The translations under genes were made by a program, and so were the position numbers. A stretch of 64,000 bases of DNA, taken from Prochilodus magdalenae. Its lineage: Eukaryota; Chordata; Actinopteri; Characiformes; Prochilodontidae. Under the pieces are notes generated by a model. It had not been told where the DNA came from. It was given only the letters and a program-made list of their open reading frames with translations, and ran no database searches. This document shows positions 22,040-32,736 of this stretch, one piece after another (the first letter of the stretch is position 1; each line of letters opens with the position of its first letter). The DNA is taken from the NCBI GenBank assembly GCA_024036415.1, contig JAMWET010000550.1:121001-185000 (forward strand), written 5' to 3'.

Positions 22040-23815
22040 TTATATACATTACAGCAGGACCATGCTGTGCATACTGCGTACTACAGTAGTATGTACTACG
22101 TAGTGTATACGTCCCCTGTGTGTGGTATACAGTACCACAAGTATTGACCTACAATGCAACATACTAATACGGTACCTAGTTACCTCACATTCACCTCAGA
22201 GTTCTAATAACTATATCACTGTTTAGAGCTAGCTGATGCTAATGATGCTAAATTCAGTTAAAATACAATTAGCCTAGCTGTTAGCTAACCTCGTCTAATT
22301 CACTCTAAAACTGATCCTGTAAAGCGAGTTCATCTTTTATTAACCTTCAGACCTGTATATTTTAACTCTCTGAGGCTCACTCTGATGAACACACACTCCA
22401 TTACAATCACTACACCCACATTTACCTCAGAGGTGTTATTAATTCACTGTTTAGAGCTAGCTGATGCTAATGCTACTCAGTTAATTCTAAATACCATTAG
22501 CCTAGCTGTTAGCTACCTTTAGCTTTTTTGTTTTTAAAACTGATCTTCTAAAGCGAGTTCATCTTTCATTAATCTTCAGACCTGTATATTTTAACTCTCT
22601 GAGGCTCACTCTGATGAAAACATACCCCACTGCAATCACTACACCCACATTTACCTCAGAGGTGAGGTGTTATTAATGCATCCACTGTTTAGAGCTAGCT
22701 GATGCTAATGCTACTCAGTTAACTCTAAATACCATTAGCCTAGCTGTTAGCTAACCTCGCCTAATTCATGCTAAAACTGAACCTCTAAAGCGAGTTCATC
22801 TTTTATTAATCTTTAGACCTGTATATTTTAACTCTCTGAGGCTCATTCTGATGAAAACATACCCCACTGCAATCACTACACCCACATTTACCTCAGAGGT
22901 GTTATTAATTCACTGTTTAGAGCTAGCAGATGCTAATGCTACTCAGTTAACTCTAAATACCATTAGCCTAGCTGTTAGCTACCTTTAGCTTTTTCGTTTT
23001 TAAAACTGATCTTCTAAAGCGAGTTTATCTTTTATTAATCTTCAGATCTGTAAATTTTAACTTTCTAAAGCTCATTCTGATCAAAAAAACTCCCCACTAC
23101 AATCACTACACCCACATTTTCCTTTAGAGGTGTTATTAATTGACTGTTTAGAGCTAGCTGATGCTAATGCTACTCAGTTAACTCGAAATACCATTAGCGT
23201 AGCTGTTAGCTAGCCTTAGCTTTTCATTTTAAAACTGATCCTCTAAAGCGAGTTAATCTTTTATTAATCTTCAGACCTGTATATTTAACTTTCTGAGACT
23301 CATTCTGATGAACACACACTCCATTACAATCACTACACCCACATTTACTTCAGAGGTGTTATTAATGCATCCACTGTTTAGAGCTAGCTGATGCTAATGC
23401 TACTCAGTTAACTCGAAATACCATTAGCGTAGCTGTTAGCTAGCCTTAGCTTTTCATTTTAAAACTGATCCTGTAAAGCGAGTTCATCTTTTATTAATCC
23501 TCAGACCTGTATATTTTAACTTTCTGAGGCTCACTCTGATGAAAACACACCCCACTGCAATCACTACACCCACATTTATACTCTGAGTTGCCTGCATTTT
23601 GCTCCCAAGTGCTACCCACCACCATTTTCTATGGCTGAAACAGGCTAAGAGTGGATGATGGGGTCCAGTACACAATGAAAATAGACCCACTTGTGTACTA
23701 GAGACTGGAGCAGTACATCATCTGGATATCTTCAGTGTGCTACAGATCTACTACATACTACTTTTAGTATATGAACAGTATGTAGTGTGCCATTTCTAAT
23801 ACAGCCTCTTTGTTT
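22040..23815. mobile_element. Possible composite element: tandem array between inverted TACTAC-rich ends
   Basis: The ~229-bp tandem array is bordered on the left by CATACTGCGTACTACAGTAG (22070-22089) and on the right by CTACATACTACTTTTAGTAT (23751-23770). In inverted orientation these share AGTAGTATGTA-type cores. Teleost MITEs with CATACTACATAC ends are common, so the array may be the core of one element. The inverted match is imperfect and no target duplication was found. Confidence 0.35.
22175..23580 (+). repeat. ~229-bp tandem repeat, about six units
   Basis: The marker GTTAGCTA recurs at 22280, 22508, 22746, 22974, 23204 and 23434, giving periods of 228, 238, 228, 230 and 230 bp. Each unit contains CTGTTTAGAGCTAGC(T/A)GATG, AAACTGATC, AAGCGAGTT and CACTACACCCACATTT. 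Unit variants alternate (CTCGCCTAATTC versus TTTAGCTTTTTCG types). There is no open frame through the array. Confidence 0.93.
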
Positions 23816-24539
23816 CTACGGCCCAGCAGAACAAACAACTAAACAAACAAATGATGTTCATTCTCTGCAAGATGGTGAGTAAATATCCTCCTAAATGTTT
23901 GTTTTTCTGCTTTGGATTTTACATATGCAAAACACACTTGCTGTACCTCGCTCCAGGAGGTTTTGCATAATGGTCTGATACCTGCTTCAGAAGGTATGAG
24001 AACATAGTAGGGGCTAATCTCATAAAGCCCAGCGTAATTCAGCCGTGAGTGTTTTTGTTTTAGCAGTGTCCTGAGGCTAACACCCCGACACCTCCAAGAG
24101 TCCTATTCTATCTGGTTCCTTATCTTCCAGTGCTTTCCCTACCCCATGCAAATACACGGCAGGTGTGAAGGCCGGGTCATTTGCACATGGCGCAGGCAGG
24201 AGTGTGTGACGCTCTGGTTCTAACCGCACCACACTCTCATGCAAATCTGGCGCAGTGCTGCTGATTGTCCTGCACACATTTCCCTGTGCTTAAATATTAA
24301 TACCTGCGGCTTGACTCTGGCAACCATGCAAGATGGTTTATGGGAATGGATGGAAAAGCGGAACTCTACACCAGCAGTTGGGAACATTCCAATCGCACAG
24401 TGTGATTGGTGGCCGGCTAATCGGAATGTCAGTTAGGCGGTTAAGGTCCGGAGGTCGTCCTCATTTGTTATTAAAAGTTTGCAGGTTTCCACTGGAGCTA
24501 TCGGCGTTAGCCTAGCAGGTTTATTCAGCCTGTTGGTTT
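23816..24539. other. Unique DNA, possibly conserved block at 24380-24510
   Basis: No gene was found. The stretch with CCAATCGCACAGTGTGATTGG (a near-palindrome, 24390-24409) and GGCTAATCGGAATG is non-repetitive and GC-balanced, as many regulatory elements are, but this is only an impression. Confidence 0.35.
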
Positions 24540-25299
24540 CTCGCTCTTGCTCTCTCCCCTTCTCTCACTTTCTCTCTCAGTTTCTTTTTTCTACCATTCT
24601 TAATTTTTTTTCTGTTTCTCTCCCTCCGGTGTCTGTATTTTAACCCCCGTCTCCTCCTACCTTACAACACTTCATATGTCTTTCTTTCTCTCTCTGTCTT
24701 TACATCTCTCTCTACCTCTAACTTTTGCTATTTCTCTCTGGCTCATTTTTTCTGTCTCTCTTTTCTTCATTTCTCTTCTTTTTTCACTTTCTCTCTCTTC
24801 TATGTCATTCTTCATCTTCTTATGCTATCATTCTCTTGTTTTTTTCCTTTCTTTCTTTTTTATATCTCCCTTCATTCTTTTTTTTATTTAATTATTATTT
24901 AAGTTTCTCTCTCTCAATTCTCTTTGATTTTTCTTTTTCTCATTATCTCTCTCTCTCTTTCTCTTTTGATGTTTCTTTTTTGTCTTTTTTGTTCTTTTTC
25001 TCTGTTTTTCTATATTTTCCTCCTCCCCCTCTCTTCTTTTTTATCTAACTTTATCTAAATTTTTCTCTCTTTTATCATTCTACATACTATCTCTTTTTCT
25101 GTGTTCTGTGTTAAGTCTTTCTCACTTTTGCTGTTTCTTTCTTGTCTCATTTCCCTTTCTCTTTTCTCCATTTGTCTCTCCAACTTTCTTTTTCTATCTT
25201 TCCTTCACTCCCCTGCCACTTCATTTTCTTCAGTTCTCTCTCTCTCTTCTATCATTCTCCAGTTACCGCTCTCTTTCTGTCTCTTTTACATTTATCTTT

Positions 25300-25378
<79 letters not shown>

Positions 25379-25380
25379 CC
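24540..25380 (+). repeat. Long polypyrimidine (CT-rich) tract
   Basis: About 840 bp with very few purines, ending in an uninterrupted (TC)n run at 25303-25373. Three phases stay open as Ser/Leu/Phe peptides, which are repeat artefacts. Mirror-type pyrimidine tracts of this length can adopt triplex (H-DNA) structures. Confidence 0.93.
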
Positions 25381-26229
25381 CACCTCTCTCCCTCAAATTC
25401 TCCAACCTCTCTCCATCATTACCCAGTGCCTCCAGCATGGCGGTAGCTGCCAGTAGTCGAGGGCATGAGAGACTGCTGAAGCATTTCTGAGGCGATTCTC
25501 AGCTCTGCCCGGCAGCCATTACGCGGCCTGATAAAAGCCTGTTAGAATGGAGCTCAGTGGGGTGGTGTGGGGTTCCATCGAGCACAGAATAGCTCTCTGG
25601 AGACTGAGAGTCAGAGTGGAGTGTGTAGGAGGGCTGATGGAGGAGGGAGTGGGGGGCCAGGGGTGGGGGTTTGGGTTGGACCCTAGGGATAGGCCCACAA
25701 AGACCCAGCGGGGTCCCTGTCATTAACAGGGCTGAGACCCAGCCAGCCCAGAGCAGAGGAGGAGGATGAGGAGGGGGAGGCAGGAGGTGGTAAATACAGG
25801 TTGCAGTAAGGCCAAAGACTTACTGTGAAAACCTGGACTGGAGTCCAGTCTCGGCCTTATCGCTGTATCTGACTGAATATATAAAGAGTTTGCGATTCAA
25901 GCAGCTGGAGAAGTTGGAGGGGGTAGCATCAAAGGGCTTGGCAAAGCGGGATGGTCTTATTGATTGGTGCGCCATACCAGTCGTGCAGATACTACCATGC
26001 ACATTGTTGGCAGCAGTAGATAGAACAAGGTTACCCAACGACAACATGAAGGATCTGGGAGACCTACAAGAACCACGGAGAGGGAGAACTGACAAATTGT
26101 TTGGCATTTATAGAAAAACATTGTGCTGCTGATACAGAATAAGATATGGGAAAGAGCTCACTATGTGACAAGATATACAGTTCGTCAGTGTTATTTAAGA
26201 ACTGTTGATATCCATGAAATTATCATCAT
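25381..26229. other. GC-richer unique DNA, no gene recognised
   Basis: The stretch includes a purine-rich GGAGGAGG run near 25755-25790 and an 80-codon plus-strand frame (25890-26132) reading MRFKQLEKLEGV at its start. That frame has no domain I recognise and no clear splice sites, so I do not call it a gene. Confidence 0.45.
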
Positions 26230-26870
26230 CAGGTGAACAGTTTCACCCAGAAGGACGGTTCAGATTGCAATGCTTTTGGGAAGGAAGGTAAAGCTTACTA
26301 GGAACCATAAATGATGATAAATTTAGACTGATATGGGCGATATTTATTAAGCTACACATACAGAAGTAGTGTATTCCAGTATGGTGCCGAGCCGCCATGT
26401 TTGTTACTGACACGCCAGATGTTACAGCATGGAGTTGTAGAGGTTCCTGATGGTGTCCTGCGATAATCCATCCCATGCAGCTTGAATATTCTCAAGCAGT
26501 TCCAACAGATTTAGCAGGAGGGATGGAGGTGGAGAGACACCAGGCCTTCTGAACATGTGATACATAAAAGTTTTCACCAAGACAAAAGCTAGACTCATCC
26601 CTGAAGATGACCCACTGCCACTCTAAGTCACTACATGACACTCTGGCACGACACCATGTCCTTGGAGACAGTAACATGGTGCTAATGGCAGTCGTTGTGA
26701 CGGACATGTAGTATATGTACTCCTGTGTTTTGCAGGTGTCTGCCAATGGTGCTGGCACTAAAAGGATGACCCATGGAGGCATCACTGCTCGCTGAATGTC
26801 CACAATGATGGCTGTTGGGTCAGTCAGGTACAGTGATAAGGGCTGTCCTTGCTTATAGGTATATAGTGTG
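26230..26870 (-). mobile_element. Deleted Tc1-like transposon, family C copy 4
   Basis: This is the best view of the family C pre-catalytic region. The minus strand reads DLEWQWVIFRDESSFCLGEN, where FRDES corresponds to the FSDES motif holding the first catalytic aspartate. The frame then jumps, at the CAGAAGGCCTGG junction, to the C-terminal remnant, so the second Asp and the Glu are missing. The terminal part (26234-26370) matches the isolated ends at 34.65 and 38.4 kb. It was never able to encode a full transposase in this deleted form. Confidence 0.85.
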
Positions 26871-28795
26871 ATGTTATATAAGAACACAGAACTGATAAAT
26901 AACTCCATATTGCCCAGCCTGTCTATGTTTGTGAAACTAAACACCAACACGTGTGGAGACTCTACTATATAAATGCAAGGGACTGAAATTATTGACACTG
27001 TCATTGTGTTAAGAGACCATGGCCGTGTGTGCATGCAAATGGGGGCTGCTTAAGCACAGATCACGGCTGTGTGTCTGGATAGGGGGCGCTTAAGAAGACA
27101 CACACAGTGTGAAACGGATACTTTATGGAAAGTCGATCCATCATGCCGGCACTGTTGATCTGCATACAGGCTCTGATTATGCTAATTCCAGGCTGTGTGT
27201 GTTTATGTGTGTGTTTGTGGGGGAGGGCAAAAACAAGAAGCAAGCAGTTGATCTAGTCTGTAAATAGAATGATTAAAGAAGCTTAGACTTACATTTTTTT
27301 TCCAACCTGGCCTACTGTTCTCTCTCTTGCTCTCTCTCACCACCCATCATCACGACTGCTGATTCCCTCTCATTGCCTGTCAGCCTAATCCTAGCAGGAA
27401 CACAGAGGTGAGCGATGGTGGGTGTAGAATTTGATAAACACAGTGAGCAGCTAAACCTCCTCCTGTTCTGAACTTTCTGATCTCCTTATTTATAGAAATA
27501 CAGTCTTTTACAGACTCGTTTTGCTGTTATTGTAGTAAGACTGTACGACTGTAATAAGACTTTACAAGATAGACTTTATAATTTAAGACTATATTAAGAC
27601 CTTATAGTAAAACTTTAGCATTTTATACTCTTCTTCTTCTTTATCTTTTGCTTATTCAGCTCATACAAACATTGCTTACTTAACTCTAGAAACCACTATG
27701 TTATTATTAGTAGTGTTATTGTGTTATACTGCATACTGACTTTTTACTGGATGGATGGCAAGTCAGATTAGGAACGTCCATATCTCCCGTAGTGAGCACT
27801 GTAATCACTTCCTGTGGGGTATAGCTATTGTTTTGCTGGTGAGTGCATCAACAGAACAGTTTTCACAGTGCATCATGGTGCAGAAATATCTACTGAATTA
27901 GCATGCTAACCAGCTAGCCTCAGTCTCATAACACCCTTTGTACCCAAAGAGGCAAAAATGAGTCACTATAGCATTGAGTCTTCCATTAGTCCAGCAAGAG
28001 AGGATAAAGAAGGTGGTGCATGGTGCATTCTAGCCATGGTGCATTCTAGCCATGTGTCAGTCATATTAAAGGTCCTGATCCAGATCACCACCACCCTCCA
28101 CTCTCAGCAGGAAACCACTTTGGCAGCACACAAAAGAAGCGATATGAACAGAAACAGAGCGAGAGCTGAGAGATGGAGCAGTGACTGTGTTGAAACACAT
28201 GTTCCTTCATTATTTGTAATTCTTTATGACTGAATGCTTAATGCAATATAAAGGATGTCTCCTTCCAAGTGCATTCTCCTCCACAGACAACGGAAGAGTT
28301 CCTTTATAGGTACAGTACCTTCCCTGACCTTCTTCATCATCGCAGGAGGAGAATGAAGCCACTCGCCATGCATGAATACTGTGCAGGACCAGAGCCGAGG
28401 CATTTAATTGCTTCGATGCTAACAATAGCAGTGGAGAAAGAGAGAGAGAGGGAGACAGGGTGTGTATGTGCTCACTGAAGCCCATCCAGACATTATGACA
28501 TTTGAATCGGACACACGCTAGGCTGAAGTTCACCACTGCTGTTACTTTGCTTTAGCTTTTTATTCCCTCATGTTTTAATGCATCACAGCCGTAGACCCAC
28601 TGGAGGTTATTTAAAGGGCCAGTGTCAACGTCAGTGTACTGGAATCTATTATAATTCATTTTTACATCATTATCTTTCTTTATCCTTCCATCCTTAATGG
28701 TACAATTACTGAATTTAGACTAACACATGTACATGACCTTGTTTCTGATTGTCTGCCCTGTTAGTCGCCATCTGGGCTGCAAAAGTCCTAATACT
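26871..28795. other. Unique DNA, no gene recognised
   Basis: No exon or known repeat was identified over about 1.9 kb. A small duplication GTGCATTCTAGCCATG occurs twice at about 28021-28054. Frames of 60-108 codons occur (for example 28210-28536 minus) without recognisable motifs. Confidence 0.45.
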
Positions 28796-28875
28796 TTTTA
28801 TATATATATATATTTGATTTTGTTACTGTATGCATATATATATATATATATACTGTATATACAGTAACAAAATAA
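28796..28875. repeat. AT microsatellite with short inverted repeat
   Basis: TTTTGTTACTGTAT (28818-28831) and ATACAGTAACAAAA (28859-28872) are perfect inverted repeats around a TA-rich loop, a small potential hairpin. Confidence 0.8.
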
Positions 28876-29329
28876 CAAAAAATCTTAAACATAAACTATT
28901 ATTTTTTTATTATTAATTTTATTATTATTTATTAACATTTAAGAATTGAACATCCACAGAAATGTAAGGCATGGGCCCTTTAACTGATACCCCCACAGAT
29001 GTATAGAGTGAAGCTCTTTAGCACGACTCCTTTCAAGCCATGGAGACTCCAGGGTCCTTTTCACTGATAAAACACACAAGATGCTCTCTCCTAACTAAGC
29101 CCACCTGCCCAACAACACGCACACACACACCTACTCTACAGCCAGCTGTCTCCCACCCAAACCCAGAGTGATTTGGTATTAATAGCACAAAGCCATTATC
29201 CAGATTCACCCTGCGTCCATGCATCATGTACACTTAGCTGCAAATTACCGGCCCGCTCAATAACCAGTCAGCTCACAGGCCAATCGATGGCTGCACTAGC
29301 AGGGGGATAAGGGGGTCGGGATATAATGA
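28876..29329. other. Unique DNA
   Basis: No gene or repeat recognised. A 66-codon minus-strand frame (29033-29233) has no known motif. Confidence 0.45.
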
Positions 29330-29665
29330 CGAAGCATTGATTTTATAATAACCGCTTGACTTTCAGAAACACTAATTACTGTGTGGTTCTGGATGACACC
29401 TCCACAGAGGGCCTTAAATCAGGCCTTCAGCCCTCTCTGCTTACCGGGTGTGTAAGGATACAGCAGTGCCCATCAAAGCATCAGTTCATACGACTGCAGT
29501 CCCGTCTGTTGATCTGTGTTTTGAAAACCACGTCCCTATAGCGCAGCATTATCATATGCGTATCGCCAGATGAATTTGTAGCCGCCCAATTAGCAAGGTG
29601 GAAATCAAAGTGTCATTTAGACGTCAATCATTACATCCATGTTATTACAATTACTAGCCGTGGTA
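29330..29665. other. Candidate conserved non-coding element
   Basis: Repeat-free sequence with dense homeodomain-like sites (CAATTAG, CAATCATTAC, ACAATTACTAG) and ATTATCATATGCGTATCGCC. It has the look of a deeply conserved enhancer, but no alignment was possible, so this is inference. Confidence 0.3.
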
Positions 29666-29670
29666 ATATG

Positions 29671-29909
29671 ACACTGGGTACATTTAGTATTGACTAACTA
29701 GAAGTAACTAATGCATTAGTTATTATCTGACTCCTATATTAACAAAGGCCAAGAAATGTTAAGTAAACATGAAATAGTGGTTCAAATTAATTACGCATTA
29801 TAACACATTATTAAATGTTAATGAATGTTAATATAATGTATTAACTATTAACTAATGCATTCATGTTTGTTAGTTAGTCAGTACTTCATGTAAAGTGTTA
29901 CTTGACACT
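29671..29909. mobile_element. Foldback/MITE-like element with TGACTAACTA inverted ends
   Basis: The left side TGACTAACTAGAAGTAACTA and the right side TAGTTAGTCA form inverted repeats, and ATGCATTAGTTA (left) pairs with TAACTAATGCAT (right). The outer right end ATGTAAAGTGTTACTTG resembles common fish MITE termini. Short, AT-rich and non-coding. Exact ends are uncertain. Confidence 0.6.
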
Positions 29910-29965
29910 ATTATATTAATATATTAATGAACAAACTCATTATGGCAATTTATGTGAATGTTATG

Positions 29966-29966
<1 letters not shown>

Positions 29967-30011
<45 letters not shown>

Positions 30012-30045
30012 GCTGTTACTATTATTATTATTATTATTATTATTA

Positions 30046-30076
<31 letters not shown>

Positions 30077-30093
30077 CGCTATTATTATTATTA

Positions 30094-30125
<32 letters not shown>

Positions 30126-30151
30126 GCTGTTATTATTATTACTATTATTAC

Positions 30152-30203
<52 letters not shown>

Positions 30204-30358
30204 GCTGTTATTATTATTACTATTATTACTATTACTATTATTACTATTTTTATTATTATTATTTTTATTATTGTTGTTGTTGTTGTTGTTGTGATGTAAT
30301 AATAATAATAATCATCATAATCATCATCATCATCATCATCATCATAATAATCATAATT
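29967..30358 (+). repeat. (ATT)n/(TCA)n trinucleotide array
   Basis: About 390 bp of imperfect ATT repeats interrupted by GCT, ACT and ATC units. It ends with (GTT)n, then (AAT/CAT)n in inverse composition. It reads as poly-Ile, poly-Tyr or poly-Leu in the three phases, all artefacts. Confidence 0.97.
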
Positions 30359-30478
30359 TATTCTTATATAGCGTTTTCAAGAACCCAAAGATGCTTACAA
30401 CTGTTAGTTTAATGGTTTAGTTTTATATATATATATATATATATTTCTATAATTAAAGTTTTATTATGTAATAAACAC

Positions 30479-30905
30479 ATGTATATAAATGACATCACTG
30501 AGCCTGAAACACACAGACACTTTTACCAAAGCCCTTTGTATTTTCTCTATCGCAGAAAATCAGATTTCCATGGTAAACCCGATTTCCATGGCATTTATTA
30601 TGAACTGGAACAGCAACATAAGCAATGTTTGCTGAGGGTATCGATCACATCAGCCGTACAATATATTACCGAGAACTGTATCTCATCACGTAGTAACGAC
30701 CTCTCAGCAAAAATTTGCCTTGCAAATAGAAGTCTTATTGCGCCGCGGCAAAGCCTGAGGTTTATCCCACTGTTTACCACTGCAACCTTACACCGCAGTC
30801 AGGTCAAACGATCAGCCTTCAGTGAGGAACTTCCTGCGGAAGGGAGGAAGAGAGGGAGGCGGGGGAAGACGAAGAGCATCGATTGGGGGAGCTATCACTG
30901 AGGAT
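30479..30905 (+). other. Orphan 140-codon open frame or conserved non-coding block
   Basis: A plus-strand frame of 140 codons runs from 30479 to 30901 through complex, non-repetitive sequence. This is the longest frame in the window that is neither simple repeat nor transposon. The product would be basic at its C-terminus (KRGRRGKTK near the end) and has no signal peptide, membrane segment or domain I recognise. AGATTTCCATGG-like motifs repeat near 30562 and 30580. I favour a conserved non-coding element or a chance frame over a gene. Confidence 0.25.
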
Positions 30906-30939
30906 GGATACTACTGGCCTGCCCAATAACACTACTCAG

Positions 30940-30971
30940 AGCATGGGCGAGAGAGAGAGAATGAGAGTGAC

Positions 30972-31004
<33 letters not shown>

Positions 31005-31005
31005 G
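30940..31005 (+). repeat. GA-rich microsatellite
   Basis: GAGAGA runs with A and T interruptions. Confidence 0.9.
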
Positions 31006-31561
31006 CAGGATAGATGATGAGAGGAGGGATAAAGCCCCCCACTGTTTGATAGTGATCATCAGTCACAGGGCAGGAAGACTGCAGCTAAGCCTCCTCACTC
31101 AGGGCAAGAAGGGATTTGTCACAGTCTCCATGAAGAATATACATGAAATACAATCACTTCGCTTCGGAAGGTCCGGTCTCTGCTGACAACAGCACACACC
31201 CTCCCAGTGGGACACCAATGCATAATCAATACTCACCCCCACCTCCTCCCCTGCCTAGCGCTTTATTTTCAGAGGGATTAAATGAATAGGTTTACACAGA
31301 GGCAGATTGCATCAATTACACAATCCCAACAAATAACCTTAATGTAGATGAATGAGAGACCAGTGCAGATAAAAACCTGCTGTCCAGCCTGCTCATATTA
31401 CCCGCGTTAGTCATTCTCAGCAAATCATGAAGATTCCCAGCATTCCTTACAAAATCTGAATGCGCTTCAAAGCCTGAAAGCAGTCTCGATTAAGAGGGTC
31501 ATGATATTGTTCTGGTAATCTGTTTATACTTTTAGCTAAAGGGCTCTGCAGTACAGTACTG
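31006..31561. other. Unique DNA, possibly conserved
   Basis: Repeat-free sequence of about 500 bp with GATTGCATCAATTACACAAT and GCATAATCAATACTC motifs. No coding potential was seen. Conservation is untested. Confidence 0.3.
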
Positions 31562-31875
31562 TGTGAGAGGTAGGGACCACCCAGTGTAATGGATCGACTC
31601 ATGTGGGCTCATGGGAAGTACTGGACTCACAGTGACAGAGGCCTAAATAGTGGTGACTGTGTGCGCATTCAAGTAGTTGGGGCTGTGTTAGTGTCTGACA
31701 TGAATGGAAGATGTATGGCTGTTGGTGACTTGCCTCCTTCCTGGTCATTTCAGTTAGCACCTGTGGTGGCTCTTGTTGCTGCCGTGTTCAATAAAACAAT
31801 TTTTTATCTGTAGACTTATGGTTCCCGAGTCATCATCTTCCTCACACCACCCTTTGGTGTCAAAAGAGGGATTGC
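31562..31875 (+). mobile_element. Possible LTR fragment with tRNA-Leu-type primer site
   Basis: TGTGAGAGG (31562) could open an LTR. AATAAAAC near 31791 would be its polyadenylation signal and CTCACA near 31842 its end. A few bases downstream, TGGTGTCAAAAGAGGGAT (about 31856-31873) resembles an 18-base primer site complementary to a tRNA ending in TGACACCA (leucine type). No second LTR, gag or pol sequence is recognisable; an open frame follows to about 32085 without known motifs. This is a tentative relic call. Confidence 0.35.
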
Positions 31876-32736
31876 CCCCCCTAGCAATCTGGAGGGGAAC
31901 ACAGTTGAGAAGTATTTGGCTGAAGACTGCAAGAGTGAAGCAGTGCAGCAAAGACAAGCAGCTAGGACTGTGCAACAAGGGCTTGCCAGTGGAGCTTGGC
32001 TTGTGGTGCAAGGATGCCTGGATGGTGGCTGGCCACGGGTCGTCTTCTTCACTCTGTTGCTACAACAATTTTTGGACTTTGCTTGACTTCCAAACTGTTG
32101 CATACAACATATATGTTCATATATGTCCTACCACTGCTGCTGCTGCTGCTACTGCTGCTATCTCATAATGCCCAGAGCTAGCAACCATGGCTGAAGATAA
32201 GCCGCACTGAGATGGCATAATATTTACACCAGCCTGAGACGCTCAGTGCTTTTATCCCTTATAAGAGCATTAGGACCTGGGCAAGGTGCCCTGAACCAGG
32301 CCCTGCTGAGAACCCACTAGCCCTTACAAAGAGTGCAGGGAACAGTCCGGTGTCTGGCAGAGCGCCTGATTGGATGTGACAGGACGGCGGAGCCCGCCTA
32401 TTGCTGTTTCAACAGAGGAGCGGGTGAGTGACACGCTGACAAACAATTACCGCAGCCGACAGCAGCAGGACATGCTAATTAATGAGAAACGTGTGTGTCT
32501 GGGTGACGGGGTGTGTGTGTGTGAGTGTGCATGCGAGGGGAAGAGGCAGGAACGCTGACTGAGAGATCTCTTCATTTATGTATGTATTTGTTTACTTCAA
32601 GGTCTGCACCGGTGCACGCAGCACGGCAACTGTGAAAAGCGACACAGCATAGGCATTTACTACTGAAGCGCTTGTTGCACCAGATGCTGCATATTTCTAT
32701 TCATTGTTTTTGTTGAACTGAATTGAATCACATGCT
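31876..32736. other. Unique DNA with a short (CTG)n run
   Basis: CTGCTGCTG repeats occur at about 32134-32160. A 131-codon plus-strand frame (31773-32168) covers the putative LTR end and this run, and is not convincing as a gene. The rest is unique. Confidence 0.4.

Noticed and set aside
25890..26132. 80-codon frame starting MRFKQLEKLEG
   Set aside because: No recognised domain and no promoter or splice evidence. Recorded only as part of a unique stretch.
29927..30412. 161-codon tyrosine/isoleucine frame
   Set aside because: Pure translation of the ATT trinucleotide array; all three phases are open.
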